A stretch of 48,082 nt of DNA from Pseudoruegeria sp. SK021 (GCF_002119405.1 NZ_MTBG01000025.1:1-48082), one strand, 5' to 3'. Positions 38,280 through 47,782 are shown, numbered from the stretch's first letter. Program-made: numbers and translations. Notes: generated from the letters alone by a model not told the origin.

Positions 38280-40006
38280 GACACGCCCCCGGGGGCTGTG
38301 GCAGCTTTAATCTCGCCAGCGTTCCTGACCATTTTCGATAGAACCTCGTCGCGGGGCCCAAAGGCTTTGGTGGTCCCGGCATCCAAAACAAGAAGCAAGT
38401 CGCATTCCTGAATGGCGGCGGGTCGGTGGGCCATAATCAAAACAGCTTTGCCGTCGTTTTTCATGGTCCGGATCGCGAGGTTCAGGGCTTGCGACCCCTC
38501 ATTGTCGAGATTTGAATTGGGCTCATCAAGCACAAGGATCACCGGGTCGCTGTACAGGGCGCGGGCGAGGCCTATGCGTTGAATTTGTCCTCCGGACAGA
38601 CGTCCGCCTTGCATCGTGATCCGGGTGTCGTAGCCCTCTGGCAGGCGGAGGATCATTTCATGCGCGGCGGCTTTCTGTGCCGCGGCCACCACATCTGCGT
38701 CTTTGGCATTGGGATCCAGTCGGGCGATGTTTTCGGCAATGGTGCCGTCGAACAGTTGCACCTGTTGTGGCAGATAGCCAATGTGCCGTCCGAGCGTATC
38801 CGGATCGTATTGGTCGATGCTGGCACCGTCGAGCCGAATTTTGCCGCCCGCTGCGCGCCAAACCCCCGTCAGGGCCTTGGCGAGCGTCGATTTTCCGGCG
38901 CCGCTTGGCCCAATCACGCCGATCGCTTGTCCGGGTTCCAGCCGAAAGGTGATCAGGCGTAGGGTGGCTTGTTGCTGACCGGGCGGCAAAACCGTCGCCT
39001 GATGAACGTCGAGGATAGCGCGAGGTTTCGGCAGTTCTGTTCGCGGTCGGGACGGTGGGATTTCGGACAGCAACATGCCGAGATTGTGCCAGGATTTACC
39101 GGCCCCTTGCACAAGGGACCACTGGCCGACGACCATTTCAATCGGCGCAAGCGCCCGCCCCATCAGAATGGATCCGGCAATCATTGCTCCGGCTGTCATT
39201 TGATTTTGCAGCACCAAATACGCGCCAAGGGCGAGCATTGCGGATTGCAGGAATAACCGGAAGGTTTTTGTCGCAACCGTAAACGAGCCTTGCGCGTCGC
39301 TGGCGCCGATGGACAGGGTCAGTGACCGTCGGCGCAAGGTGTTCCAGCGTGAATAGGCAGCACCGCGCATCCCGAGGCTCTGAACCATGTCGGCCTCAGC
39401 CTTAAGGCGCTCGGACATCCGGTCGGCTTCGGCGGCAGCCACCATGGATTCCAAGACCGGACGCCGTGTCCGGGTTTGATTTAGAAAGGTGATGCCGACC
39501 AAAATGACGCCACCGAAAATTGCGAGATAGCCAAGGTAGGGGTGGAAGATGAAAATTCCGGCCAGAAAAATCGGGGTGAACGGTAAGTCGAAGAGCGAAC
39601 TCAGCACGGGTGATGAGAGAAACCGCTGCACGGTCTCAAGATCGCGGACGCCGGCGGCAGCTGCACCGCGGTCATTGCGGGCGGCATCTTCGATGGCAGC
39701 GGAGAAAACCCGCTTGTCCATTTTTGCCTGAAAGCGGGCACCAATCCGGGCCAAAACCCGGCCCCGGACATAGTCCAGAACGCCCATCATCAGATAGAGA
39801 TAGGCCACGAGGGCCGTCAGTGCGACCAGTGTCGCTTCGGACCTGCTGCCAAGCACGCGATCATAGACCTGCAGCATGAAGATCGGTCCGGTCAGCATCA
39901 GAATATTGACGAAAACGCTGAAAATTCCGACCATCCAAAACAGAGGCCTGCTTTCGGCCCGCGCTTCGCGCAACTCGGCGCTGCCGCGTGATTCGGGTGG
40001 CTGCAT
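38276..40006 (-). CDS. type I secretion ABC permease/ATPase (PrtD family)
   Basis: A 576-residue half-transporter for one-step export of (usually RTX) proteins. About six membrane helices lie within 20-300, without an N-terminal C39 peptidase domain, as in PrtD. The ATPase has Walker [10 protein letters not shown] (366-374), signature [15 protein letters not shown] (470-484) and Walker B ILVLDEP (490-496). The partner adaptor overlaps it. It is divergent from mlaA. The absence of nearby RTX genes leaves the cargo unknown; the metalloprotease at 5.7 kb has a Sec signal and is not a candidate. Confidence 0.94.
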   Translation of the reverse strand: MQPPESRGSAELREARAESRPLFWMVGIFSVFVNILMLTGPIFMLQVYDRVLGSRSEATLVALTALVAYLYLMMGVLDYVRGRVLARIGARFQAKMDKRVFSAAIEDAARNDRGAAAAGVRDLETVQRFLSSPVLSSLFDLPFTPIFLAGIFIFHPYLGYLAIFGGVILVGITFLNQTRTRRPVLESMVAAAEADRMSERLKAEADMVQSLGMRGAAYSRWNTLRRRSLTLSIGASDAQGSFTVATKTFRLFLQSAMLALGAYLVLQNQMTAGAMIAGSILMGRALAPIEMVVGQWSLVQGAGKSWHNLGMLLSEIPPSRPRTELPKPRAILDVHQATVLPPGQQQATLRLITFRLEPGQAIGVIGPSGAGKSTLAKALTGVWRAAGGKIRLDGASIDQYDPDTLGRHIGYLPQQVQLFDGTIAENIARLDPNAKDADVVAAAQKAAAHEMILRLPEGYDTRITMQGGRLSGGQIQRIGLARALYSDPVILVLDEPNSNLDNEGSQALNLAIRTMKNDGKAVLIMAHRPAAIQECDLLLVLDAGTTKAFGPRDEVLSKMVRNAGEIKAATAPGGVS

Positions 40007-40163
40007 CGGTCAATCTCCTGTAAAGCGACTCTCGACCGCCATGCGAGACAGTCAGGAATCGCCGTCGGCGAGTTTACTATTTACACAGCGGATGGATCAT
40101 CGCTGTTCACAGCGCCGCTATATACTATGTGTCGAAAGATACGAACAAGAGGTTGATCGTCCT

Positions 40164-40925
40164 TTGTCCATTGGTTCAAATTTGCAGCATCCGTATCGCC
40201 TGACAGCGATCCTTGCGGTGGCGGTTCTGGCGCTGGGTGCCTGTGCAACAACCAGTCCCGAAGGGGCTGAATTCAACGATCCGTATGAGCCGGTCAACCG
40301 GTCGATCCATGGTCTCAACAAGGGGCTGGATACGGTCGTATTTCGTCCAGCCTCGGCCGTGTACGGAACTGTTGTCCCAGGACCTGTCCGCGATAAAGTG
40401 ACCAATTTTTCTTATAATCTGGAACTGCCCGGACAGGTTATCAATAACGTCCTTCAGGGACGTATCGATAATTCGGTGCATAATACCTTCCGCTTTATGC
40501 TGAACTCCACCCTTGGGGTTCTGGGCTTGTTCGATCCGGCCACATCCTTCGGGTTAGAGCGTCGCAAGACCGATTTCGGCGAGACGTTGCACGTTTGGGG
40601 CGCAGGCGAGGGCGCGTATGTTGCGGTGCCGGTGTTCGGGCCATCGACTCAGCGAGATTTCGCCGGCGACGTTGTGGATTATGTCCTGAATCCAGTGTCT
40701 CTGGTGCTGGTGCCGCCGGAATCCTATGCGACGGCAGCGGCTTGGGTGGGCGAAAACGCCAGTTACCGTTACGATTTCTCGGATACGGTCGATGCGTTAC
40801 TTTATGAAAGTGCAGACAGTTATGCGCAGGCCCGGCTGATTTATCTGCAAAATCGCCGCTATGAACTGGGCGATGACGGCGGCGATACCTATATTGATCC
40901 CTATGAGGACCTTTACAGTGAATGA
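40164..40925 (+). CDS. mlaA: MlaA/VacJ outer-membrane lipoprotein
   Basis: An outer-membrane-anchored component that removes misplaced phospholipids from the outer leaflet and hands them to MlaC. It has 253 residues. The lipobox ALGAC gives lipidation at C27 after a short signal peptide. FNDPYEPVNRSIHGLNKGLD, NNVLQGRIDNSVHNTFRFML and GLFDPATSFGL match the family. The start is probably TTG at 40164, with AAGAGG eleven bases upstream; an ATG at 40093 would give an over-long n-region. mlaC overlaps its end by eight bases; the inner-membrane MlaFEDB genes are elsewhere. Confidence 0.93.
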   Translation: MSIGSNLQHPYRLTAILAVAVLALGACATTSPEGAEFNDPYEPVNRSIHGLNKGLDTVVFRPASAVYGTVVPGPVRDKVTNFSYNLELPGQVINNVLQGRIDNSVHNTFRFMLNSTLGVLGLFDPATSFGLERRKTDFGETLHVWGAGEGAYVAVPVFGPSTQRDFAGDVVDYVLNPVSLVLVPPESYATAAAWVGENASYRYDFSDTVDALLYESADSYAQARLIYLQNRRYELGDDGGDTYIDPYEDLYSE

Positions 40926-41514
40926 TACCCAACTCTCACGCCGCAGCATTCTTGCCGGCCTGACGACACTCACCCTTCTTCCCTCGGCGGCGATGGCACT
41001 GTCTGACAGTCAGGCAGAGGCGCTGGTCACAAGTCTGGTGCAAGACATCACGACCACGATCAATTCCGGTAAGTCGACCACCGCGCTTTATGCCGAGTTC
41101 GAGAAGATCTTCGAGAAATACGCAGATGTGCCGACCATCGCACGCTTTTCGCTCGGCGCCGCGGCGCGATCGGCCAGTGCGGCCGATCTGAAAGCCTATA
41201 CCAACGCGTATGCGGGTTACATTGCCCGGAAATACGGCCGGCGCTTCCAAGAATTCGTTGGGGGCAAAATTATCGTCAAAGGGGCCAAGACTCAGAAGTC
41301 CTTGGTCGTGGTCGCGGCGACCGCCGATTTGCGCGGCCAAGCGCCGTTTGCGGTGAATTTTCAGGTCTCAGACCGCAGTGGCCGCGCAGCCTTCATCAAT
41401 GTGGTGATCGAAGGGGTCGATATGCTGATCACTGAGCGCACAGAGATCGGTGCGTTGCTGGATAGCGTCGGCGGTAGCATCCCGCAATTGACCGCGAAGC
41501 TGAAAACCCTTTAA
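40918..41514 (+). CDS. mlaC: MlaC/Ttg2D periplasmic phospholipid-binding protein
   Basis: A periplasmic carrier moving phospholipid between MlaA and the MlaFEDB transporter. It has 198 residues. The GTG at 40918, with GAGGAC eight bases upstream, gives MNDTQLSRRSILAGLTTLTL, a twin-arginine-type signal peptide (RR at 8-9) ending near AAMA. The mature part has the family segments FEKYADVPTIARFSLG and YIARKYGRRFQEFVG. E. coli MlaC uses Sec, so Tat export is an unusual feature, to be confirmed. It is the last gene before a strong terminator. Confidence 0.92.
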   Translation: MNDTQLSRRSILAGLTTLTLLPSAAMALSDSQAEALVTSLVQDITTTINSGKSTTALYAEFEKIFEKYADVPTIARFSLGAAARSASAADLKAYTNAYAGYIARKYGRRFQEFVGGKIIVKGAKTQKSLVVVAATADLRGQAPFAVNFQVSDRSGRAAFINVVIEGVDMLITERTEIGALLDSVGGSIPQLTAKLKTL

Positions 41515-41532
41515 GGCGCAACCGCGCAATAG

Positions 41533-41583
41533 GCCCGCCGCTGCTTGCTGTCCTGTGGATGCAAGCGGCGGCGGGCTTTTTTT
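41533..41583 (+). terminator. rho-independent terminator of mlaA-mlaC
   Basis: A 15-bp stem (41533-41547 with 41562-41576, one T-G pair) followed by seven T (41577-41583), 19 bases past the mlaC stop. Confidence 0.95.
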
Positions 41584-41584
41584 G

Positions 41585-43876
41585 TTAGTTCGATTTTCGG
41601 AAAAGCCCCAGAACGTCGTTTAGAACCCGTTCCGCCAGATCCAGTGGGCTGCCCGACCCATTGCCGGTTTGTTGCGTCGGGGCGGCGTTTCGGGTTGTGC
41701 CGTTAGATGCGGTGGTGCCACCGCCATTGTCCGAGGGCGTGTCTGCCATCTCGCGCATCGGTGCTACTGGCGGGGTCATCGGAAGCGGCTTGGCGGGCAG
41801 ACCATCCTGCACCCGGGCCATGGTTTCGTGCCAGATTTCAGCCGGAAGTCCCGCGCCGGTGGTGCCGGTCAGGGGGGTGTTGTCGTCATATCCCATCCAC
41901 ACCCCGGTGACATAATCGGCCGTGAAGCCGATGAACCACGCATCACGGGCCGCTGAGGTCGTGCCGGTTTTGCCGGCCACTTCCCGTCCGTCCAGCCGGG
42001 CCCGGGTGCCGGTGCCGTGTTCGACCACCTGATACATCATCCAGACCAGTTCCCGTGCCGCTTGTTCGGAAATCACCCGTTCGCCAATGCCCCCATCTTG
42101 GTCAATCAGGGACTCGTTATCGCCGATCAGGCGCAGGTCTGTCAGCCCATAGGGCGTGACACTGCTGCCGCCGTTCAGGATGCCGGCATAAGCCGCCGTC
42201 ATTTCCAGCAGCGTCGCCTCTGAGGTGCCAAGAGCGAGGGCCGGGCCGGAGTCCACACTGTTGCGAATGCCGAAATCGCGTGCCACGCGGCGGACGTTTT
42301 CACGCCCCACCGACTCGGACACTTTGACGGCCGGGATGTTCAGACTTTGCTCCAAGGCTTTGGTCAGGGTGACCTGTCCTTCGAACCTGCGGGTATAGTT
42401 CTGCGGTGTCCAAGGGCCTGAGCCGGGAACATTGATCGTCAAAGGGGCATCGTTGACCATGTCATTCGGGCCATAGCCCAATTCCAGAGCCGTGGCATAG
42501 ATGAAGGGTTTGAAGGCGGATCCGGTTTGGCGCAGGGCTTGTGTGGCGCGGTTGAACGATCCGGCGACCTTGGTCTTCCGGCCGCCGACCATGGCGCGAA
42601 TGGCGCCGTCGGCCCCCATGACCACGATGGCGGCCTGTGCTTTCGATCCGGCCTTGATCTTGTTGTCGAACACGGTTTCCAGACCGGCTTCGGCAGCGCG
42701 TTGAATGCGCTTGTCGAAGGTTGTGCTGATCAGCACATCCTCGGTGGTGTCCCCGGCGAGGAACGACGGCGCGGTGCTCATGATCCAGTCGGCGAAATAG
42801 CCCCCTGCGCGCGCCTCGGCGGCTTCGGACAGTTCGGCAGGATTACCACGGGCGCGTTCGGCTTCCGCGAAGGTCAGGAAGTCTTGCTCTTGCATCAGGC
42901 CGATGATGGTCTCGGCGCGGTCACGGGATCGTTCCAGATCCGTCGTCGGTGCATAGCGCGACGGCGCCACCAGAAGACCTGCTAGCATCGCGGCTTCAGC
43001 CGGATCGACCTCGGCCGCGGATTTGCCGAAATAGCGCTGGCTGGCGGCTTCAAAGCCTCGCGTCCCCGCCCCAAGATAGGCGCGGTTCATATAGATCGTC
43101 AGAATTTCGTCCTTGGTATAGCGGACTTCCATGGCCAGCGCGTACAGCGCTTCATGGACCTTACGGCTGATGGAGCCACGACGGCATTCGGCTTCGTAGT
43201 CGGATTCTGAAATACCGCTGCTTGGATCATAGGGCGTGCCGACACACAGAAGCTTCGCGGTCTGCTGCGTGATCGTCGAGCCTCCGTGACCTTCCAATGC
43301 ACCACGGCCTTCGCGCAGGTTGATTGCAATGGCGCCGAGCACGCCGCGTGGGCTGACCCCGAAATGGCTATAGAACCGACGGTCCTCAGTGGCGATGATC
43401 GCGTTCTTCAGGTTCGGCGATACCGTGTCCGTCGTGATCACGCCGCCAAACTGGTCGCCGCGCCACGCGAAGACGTCGCCGTAACGGTCCATCATTGTGA
43501 CCGATCCACGCGCCCGCTGATCGACCAGTTCCGAGGCATCGGGCAAATCGCTGTAGAGAATCATCACGGCGCCGCCCACGATGGCGCCGCTCACCAGTCC
43601 GATCCGCCAAGTCACGGCCCAGATCTTGCGCATAATCCAGCGGACAAGGCGCCCGACGATGCCGAACAGTCCGCCTGAGCCGCCCCCGGATCCGCCCCGC
43701 GACCTGCCGCCTTTCTGTCGTTTCTGCGTTGCAGAAGAAGGCTTTCGCGGTCGCTTGGTGGTCGGCGCGGCAGCCACTTTGGCAGTGGCGCGCGCCGGTT
43801 TGGCGGCGCTGGCCTGTGGTTTGGCATAGCGCTTTTCGGCAACCAAAGGTCGCTTGGATTGGGGTGGTCTGCTCAT
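41585..43876 (-). CDS. class A penicillin-binding protein (PBP1A family)
   Basis: A bifunctional peptidoglycan glycosyltransferase and transpeptidase of the inner membrane. It has 763 residues: a basic, Ala/Pro-rich cytoplasmic tail (1-70), a membrane helix at about 88-108, the GT51 domain with ATEDRRFYSHFG (162-173, E164) and GGSTITQQ (198-205), and the transpeptidase with S453-AFK456, S511-LN513 and KTGT (636-639). Two cysteines (C211, C231) bracket an insertion in GT51 and could form a disulfide. The ATG at 43876 has AGAGGG seven bases upstream; an ATG at 43969 would add 31 basic residues with a poorer site. The C-terminal tail is Pro/Thr/Asn-rich and non-conserved. Confidence 0.94.
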   Translation of the reverse strand: MSRPPQSKRPLVAEKRYAKPQASAAKPARATAKVAAAPTTKRPRKPSSATQKRQKGGRSRGGSGGGSGGLFGIVGRLVRWIMRKIWAVTWRIGLVSGAIVGGAVMILYSDLPDASELVDQRARGSVTMMDRYGDVFAWRGDQFGGVITTDTVSPNLKNAIIATEDRRFYSHFGVSPRGVLGAIAINLREGRGALEGHGGSTITQQTAKLLCVGTPYDPSSGISESDYEAECRRGSISRKVHEALYALAMEVRYTKDEILTIYMNRAYLGAGTRGFEAASQRYFGKSAAEVDPAEAAMLAGLLVAPSRYAPTTDLERSRDRAETIIGLMQEQDFLTFAEAERARGNPAELSEAAEARAGGYFADWIMSTAPSFLAGDTTEDVLISTTFDKRIQRAAEAGLETVFDNKIKAGSKAQAAIVVMGADGAIRAMVGGRKTKVAGSFNRATQALRQTGSAFKPFIYATALELGYGPNDMVNDAPLTINVPGSGPWTPQNYTRRFEGQVTLTKALEQSLNIPAVKVSESVGRENVRRVARDFGIRNSVDSGPALALGTSEATLLEMTAAYAGILNGGSSVTPYGLTDLRLIGDNESLIDQDGGIGERVISEQAARELVWMMYQVVEHGTGTRARLDGREVAGKTGTTSAARDAWFIGFTADYVTGVWMGYDDNTPLTGTTGAGLPAEIWHETMARVQDGLPAKPLPMTPPVAPMREMADTPSDNGGGTTASNGTTRNAAPTQQTGNGSGSPLDLAERVLNDVLGLFRKSN

Positions 43877-44144
43877 CGGGCTGCCCTCTTTGCGGGGTAT
43901 GCGTCTGCCACCTCGTGTACCTGTTTTCAAGGAAGATGTAGAGCCGCGACGCGTTGTTGGACGATTCATTGTTGCCTAAATTTTACGCTTAACGTCTTAT
44001 TTGTGCAAAAAATACGCAACTATCCCCCAAAACTGCCACTTTTTTGAGACCCGTTTCCTTGTGGTCCGCACATCAACCACGGCTAGTGACCCCTGTAAGC
44101 ATCTGCAGGTCAGCAACCTGCGTATGAGAAAAGGGCACCAAAGC

Positions 44145-44483
44145 GTGAAACTGATCATTGCAGCAATCAAGCCATATAAGCTGGAGGAGGTCCGCGAAGC
44201 GCTGTCCGCCATCGGCGTTCGCGGCATGATGGTTACCGAGATCAAGGGGTTCGGAACACAGTCGGGGCACACCGAGATATACCGCGGCGCGGAATACGCC
44301 GTCAATTTTGTCCCGAAAGCGAAGCTGGAAATCGTCGTCAGCTCTGCGATGGCGGAGCCCGTCGTTCAAGCCATCCAGACCGCTGCAAAGACCGGCAAGA
44401 TCGGTGATGGGAAGATTTTCGTTCTGGATGTCGCTCAGGCTGTGCGGGTGCGCACCGGCGAAATCGACGCGGACGCGCTTTAA
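44145..44483 (+). CDS. glnK: PII nitrogen regulatory protein GlnK (first copy)
   Basis: A trimeric signal protein that senses ATP/ADP and 2-oxoglutarate and blocks the ammonium channel when nitrogen is plentiful. It has 112 residues, the exact PII length. The T-loop with uridylylation site Y51 is in EIYRGAEYAVNF, and the B-loop is KTGKIGDGKIF. The start is GTG at 44145 with AAAGG about ten bases upstream; an ATG seven codons earlier is less like the family. It is 28 bases upstream of amtB. About 86% identical (96 of 112) to the second copy at 46010. Confidence 0.95.
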   Translation: MKLIIAAIKPYKLEEVREALSAIGVRGMMVTEIKGFGTQSGHTEIYRGAEYAVNFVPKAKLEIVVSSAMAEPVVQAIQTAAKTGKIGDGKIFVLDVAQAVRVRTGEIDADAL

Positions 44484-44511
44484 CCCGAACTTCGGGCAGA
44501 TTGAGGGAAAG

Positions 44512-45852
44512 ATGACGAATATCGCGAAATTATTCGGATTTGTGAGCATCCTAGCCAGTTTGGCAGCCCTGCCGGTTGCTGCCCAAGAGGCCGTGGTCGA
44601 CCTCGTGGAGGTCGTGCCGACCATGGACAAGGGCGATGTCGCTTGGATGCTGGTCTCGACGCTGTTGGTTTTGTTCATGATCCTTCCGGGTCTGGCCCTG
44701 TTCTATGGTGGCTTGGTCCGCTCGAAAAACATGTTGTCGGTGCTGATGCACTGTACGGTCATCACCGCGCTCGTCATGGTTGTCTGGGTTGCCTATGGCT
44801 ACTCGATGGCTTTTGGCGGCGGCACCGGCCCTTACTGGGGCGGGTTGAGCAAGATGTTTCTGGCGGGGGTGACCATGGACAGTATGGTCGGCACCTTCAC
44901 TGAGGGGGTGGTCCTGCCGGAATATGTCTTCATCGCCTTCCAGATGACCTTTGCCGCCATCACGCCAGCCCTGATCGTCGGCGCATTTGCCGAACGGATC
45001 AAGTTCTCGGCGTTACTGGTGTTTGTTGTGCTCTGGGTGACGGTCGTCTATTTCCCAATCGCCCATATGGTGTGGGATAGCGCCGGCCTGATCTTCAACA
45101 TGGGGGCCCTCGACTTCGCAGGTGGCACAGTGGTGCATATCAATGCCGGGATCGCGGCACTGATCGGGGCCATTCTTGTCGGCAAACGCGTGGGCTATGG
45201 CCAAACCAACATGGCGCCCCATTCCATGACGTTGACCCTTGTCGGGGCAGGTATCCTCTGGGTGGGCTGGTTCGGCTTCAACGCGGGCTCAAACCTTGAA
45301 GCCAATGGTGGCGCGGCGCTGGCGATGATCAACACGTTCACAGCAACGGCGGGCGCAATCCTTGCTTGGTCTCTGATCGAAAGTCAGACCCGCGGCAAAT
45401 CTTCGATGCTGGGCGCTGCGTCGGGCATGGTGGCCGGGCTTGTGGCGGTCACACCCGCTGCAGGCACCATCGGTCCGGTGGGCGCCATCGCTTTGGGCGC
45501 GATTTCATCCAGCATCTGCTATTTCTTCGTGGACGTCGTGAAGCACAAGTTCGGGTACGACGACAGCCTTGATGTGTTCGGGATCCACGGGGTTGGCGGC
45601 ATCGTTGGTGCAATCGGAACCGGCATCTTCACCGCCCCAATTTTCGGAGGCGTCGGTGATGCCGACTACTCCATCGCCGGCCAGACCCTAATCCAAGCCC
45701 AAGCTGTGGGGATTACGATAGTCTGGTGCGGGGTCGCGTCGTTCGTCCTGTATAAATTGGTCGATCTGACCATCGGCCTTCGGGTCAATCCGGAAGCCGA
45801 ACGGGAAGGCCTTGATCTCACGTCACACGGAGAGAGCGCTTACAACCACTGA
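44512..45852 (+). CDS. amtB: ammonium transporter, AmtB type (first copy)
   Basis: An inner-membrane trimeric ammonium channel. It has 446 residues, with a cleavable signal peptide (ends LPVAAQEA) and eleven hydrophobic segments. ALFYGGLVRSKNMLS, AFAERIKFSALL, the first pore histidine in VVHINAG and the second in FGIHGVGG match E. coli AmtB. GAGGGAAAG precedes the ATG. It forms a unit with the upstream glnK, the usual pairing in which GlnK plugs AmtB. Confidence 0.96.
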   Translation: MTNIAKLFGFVSILASLAALPVAAQEAVVDLVEVVPTMDKGDVAWMLVSTLLVLFMILPGLALFYGGLVRSKNMLSVLMHCTVITALVMVVWVAYGYSMAFGGGTGPYWGGLSKMFLAGVTMDSMVGTFTEGVVLPEYVFIAFQMTFAAITPALIVGAFAERIKFSALLVFVVLWVTVVYFPIAHMVWDSAGLIFNMGALDFAGGTVVHINAGIAALIGAILVGKRVGYGQTNMAPHSMTLTLVGAGILWVGWFGFNAGSNLEANGGAALAMINTFTATAGAILAWSLIESQTRGKSSMLGAASGMVAGLVAVTPAAGTIGPVGAIALGAISSSICYFFVDVVKHKFGYDDSLDVFGIHGVGGIVGAIGTGIFTAPIFGGVGDADYSIAGQTLIQAQAVGITIVWCGVASFVLYKLVDLTIGLRVNPEAEREGLDLTSHGESAYNH

Positions 45853-46009
45853 TCGGGCTTGTCCCATCATCCACACATCGACAGGTGGCGCCGAACACGC
45901 CGATGCCACCTGCCACCTACGAGGTCTGTTGTTGAAGGGGGTGCAACTCTCTGGACTGACCGTTTTCTGACCGATGGAGCCGCTTCCGTCACATGAAAGG
46001 AACTGAAAA

Positions 46010-46348
46010 TTGAAGCTGATCATAGCAGCGATAAAACCGTTCAAGCTTGAGGAAGTGCGTGAAGCACTGACCGCCATTGGCGTGCGCGGCATGATGGTGA
46101 CCGAGATCAAAGGGTTCGGATCGCAGTCGGGACACACCGAAATTTACCGGGGCGCAGAATACGCAGTGAACTTCGTGCCCAAGGTTAAATTGGAAATCGT
46201 CGTCAGCGCCGCCATGGCGGATCAGGTTGTCGAAACCATCCAGAGAACCGCGAAAACTGACAAGATCGGCGACGGAAAGATTTTCGTGCTCGATGTTGCC
46301 AGCGCGGTCCGTGTCCGTACCGGCGAAACCAACGACGACGCCCTGTAA
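46010..46348 (+). CDS. glnK: PII nitrogen regulatory protein GlnK (second copy)
   Basis: A 112-residue PII protein; Y51 and the T-loop (EIYRGAEYAVNF) are identical to the first copy, while differences cluster after residue 66. The start is TTG at 46010 with AAAGGA nine bases upstream. It stands 157 bp after amtB 1 and 33 bp before amtB 2. The 16 differences are mainly in the second half, a pattern of duplication with limited divergence. It probably controls the adjacent transporter; trimers mixed with the first copy are possible. Confidence 0.95.
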   Translation: MKLIIAAIKPFKLEEVREALTAIGVRGMMVTEIKGFGSQSGHTEIYRGAEYAVNFVPKVKLEIVVSAAMADQVVETIQRTAKTDKIGDGKIFVLDVASAVRVRTGETNDDAL

Positions 46349-46381
46349 GCCCTTAACGATCGAACAAGAAGGTAAGACCTT

Positions 46382-47725
46382 ATGAAAATTCACAAGATTC
46401 TACTGGGTTCGGTGGCAATGGCGGTTCTACCCGTGCTTGCCGTTGCCCAGGACGCGGCAGAAGTGGCGGTCCCCGTTGCGGTGCCGACTGACGTCGTCTT
46501 CATCCTGAACTCGCTGCTCTTTCTGATCGGTGGCTTCTTGGTGTTCTTCATGGCCTGTGGTTTTGCCATGCTCGAAGCCGGGCTCGTCCGGTCCAAGAAC
46601 GTGGCCATGCAGTGCACTAAGAACGTGGCCCTGTTTTCGCTGGCGTCGATCTTTTACTACCTGATTGGCTACAACCTGATGTACCCATTGGGCGATTGGG
46701 CAATCGAGGGCGTTCTCTCGGGCCTGTTCCCATCGGTTGGCGTGCTTGAAGCCGTGGGAATCGATGCATCGGGTGCAGACGACTACGGTTATGCCTCGAC
46801 CGGGTCCGACTTCTTCTTTCAGCTGATGTTCTGTGCCGCGACCGCGTCGATCGTCTCTGGTGCCGTGGCAGAACGCATCAAGCTGTGGCCCTTCCTGATC
46901 TTCACCGTCATTCTGACCTCGATCATCTACCCGTTGCAGGCCAGCTGGTCTTGGGGCGGCGGCTTCCTGTCCGAAGCAGGCTTCTCGGATTTCGCAGGTT
47001 CGTCGATCGTGCATTCGGTTGGTGGCTGGGCTGCCTTGACCGGCGCGCTGATCCTTGGTCCGCGGATTGGCAAGTATAAAGATGGCCGGGTTCACCCGAT
47101 GCCGGGCTCCAACCTGACCTTGGCGACGCTGGGAACGTTTATTCTGTGGCTCGGTTGGTTCGGGTTCAATGGCGCCTCGCAGCTTGCCATGGGAACCATC
47201 GGCGATGTCGCTGATATCAGCCGGATCTTCGCGAATACCAACGCCGCTGCGGCCGGTGGTGCGATTACGGCGCTGCTTCTGACCCAGCTTCTGTACAGCA
47301 AGCCCGACCTGACCATGGTCCTGAACGGCGCGCTGGCCGGTCTGGTCTCGATCACAGCCGAACCTCTTGCACCGACCCTCGGCCAAGCCACGCTGATCGG
47401 TGCCGTTGGCGGCGCGCTGGTGGTCTTCGTTGTGCCGATGCTGGACAAGCTGAAGATTGACGACGTTGTCGGTGCCATCCCGGTTCACTTGGTGTGTGGC
47501 ATCTGGGGCACCTTGATCGTGGTGTGGACCAACGCAGACGCGACGCTTGGCAACCAGTTGTACGGCATCTTCGCCATCGGTGGCTTCACCATCGTTGCCT
47601 CCGCTGCGGTCTGGGCCATCTTGGCTGGTATCTTCGGAATCCGCGTGTCGGAAGAAGACGAAGTCAACGGTCTGGACATGGCCGAGCTGGGCATGGAGGC
47701 CTACCCCGAGTTTTCGAAAGGCTGA
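46382..47725 (+). CDS. ammonium transporter (second, divergent copy)
   Basis: A 447-residue Amt-family channel with a signal peptide (ends VLAVAQDAAE). CGFAMLEAGLVRSKNVAMQ, AVAERIKLWPF, the pore histidines in SIVHSVGGWAAL and AIPVHLVCGIWGTL, and the late GIRVSEEDEVNGLDMAELG are like the AMT1-type clade rather than E. coli AmtB. It is clearly not a recent duplicate of the upstream transporter, although their glnK genes are nearly the same. AAGAAGG precedes the ATG. A strong terminator follows. Confidence 0.95.
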   Translation: MKIHKILLGSVAMAVLPVLAVAQDAAEVAVPVAVPTDVVFILNSLLFLIGGFLVFFMACGFAMLEAGLVRSKNVAMQCTKNVALFSLASIFYYLIGYNLMYPLGDWAIEGVLSGLFPSVGVLEAVGIDASGADDYGYASTGSDFFFQLMFCAATASIVSGAVAERIKLWPFLIFTVILTSIIYPLQASWSWGGGFLSEAGFSDFAGSSIVHSVGGWAALTGALILGPRIGKYKDGRVHPMPGSNLTLATLGTFILWLGWFGFNGASQLAMGTIGDVADISRIFANTNAAAAGGAITALLLTQLLYSKPDLTMVLNGALAGLVSITAEPLAPTLGQATLIGAVGGALVVFVVPMLDKLKIDDVVGAIPVHLVCGIWGTLIVVWTNADATLGNQLYGIFAIGGFTIVASAAVWAILAGIFGIRVSEEDEVNGLDMAELGMEAYPEFSKG

Positions 47726-47753
47726 TTTTCCTTCCAGTCAGCTGATCTAACTG

Positions 47754-47782
47754 CCCGGGCCTGTATTGGCCCGGGTTTTTTT
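47754..47782 (+). terminator. rho-independent terminator of the glnK-amtB cluster
   Basis: CCCGGGCC (47754-47761), a 6-base loop and GGCCCGGG (47768-47775), followed by seven T (47776-47782). Confidence 0.95.

Noticed and set aside
40093..40163. ATG-started longer form of MlaA
   Set aside because: Would put 24 charged residues before the lipoprotein signal peptide; the TTG at 40164 has a ribosome-binding site and gives a normal signal peptide.
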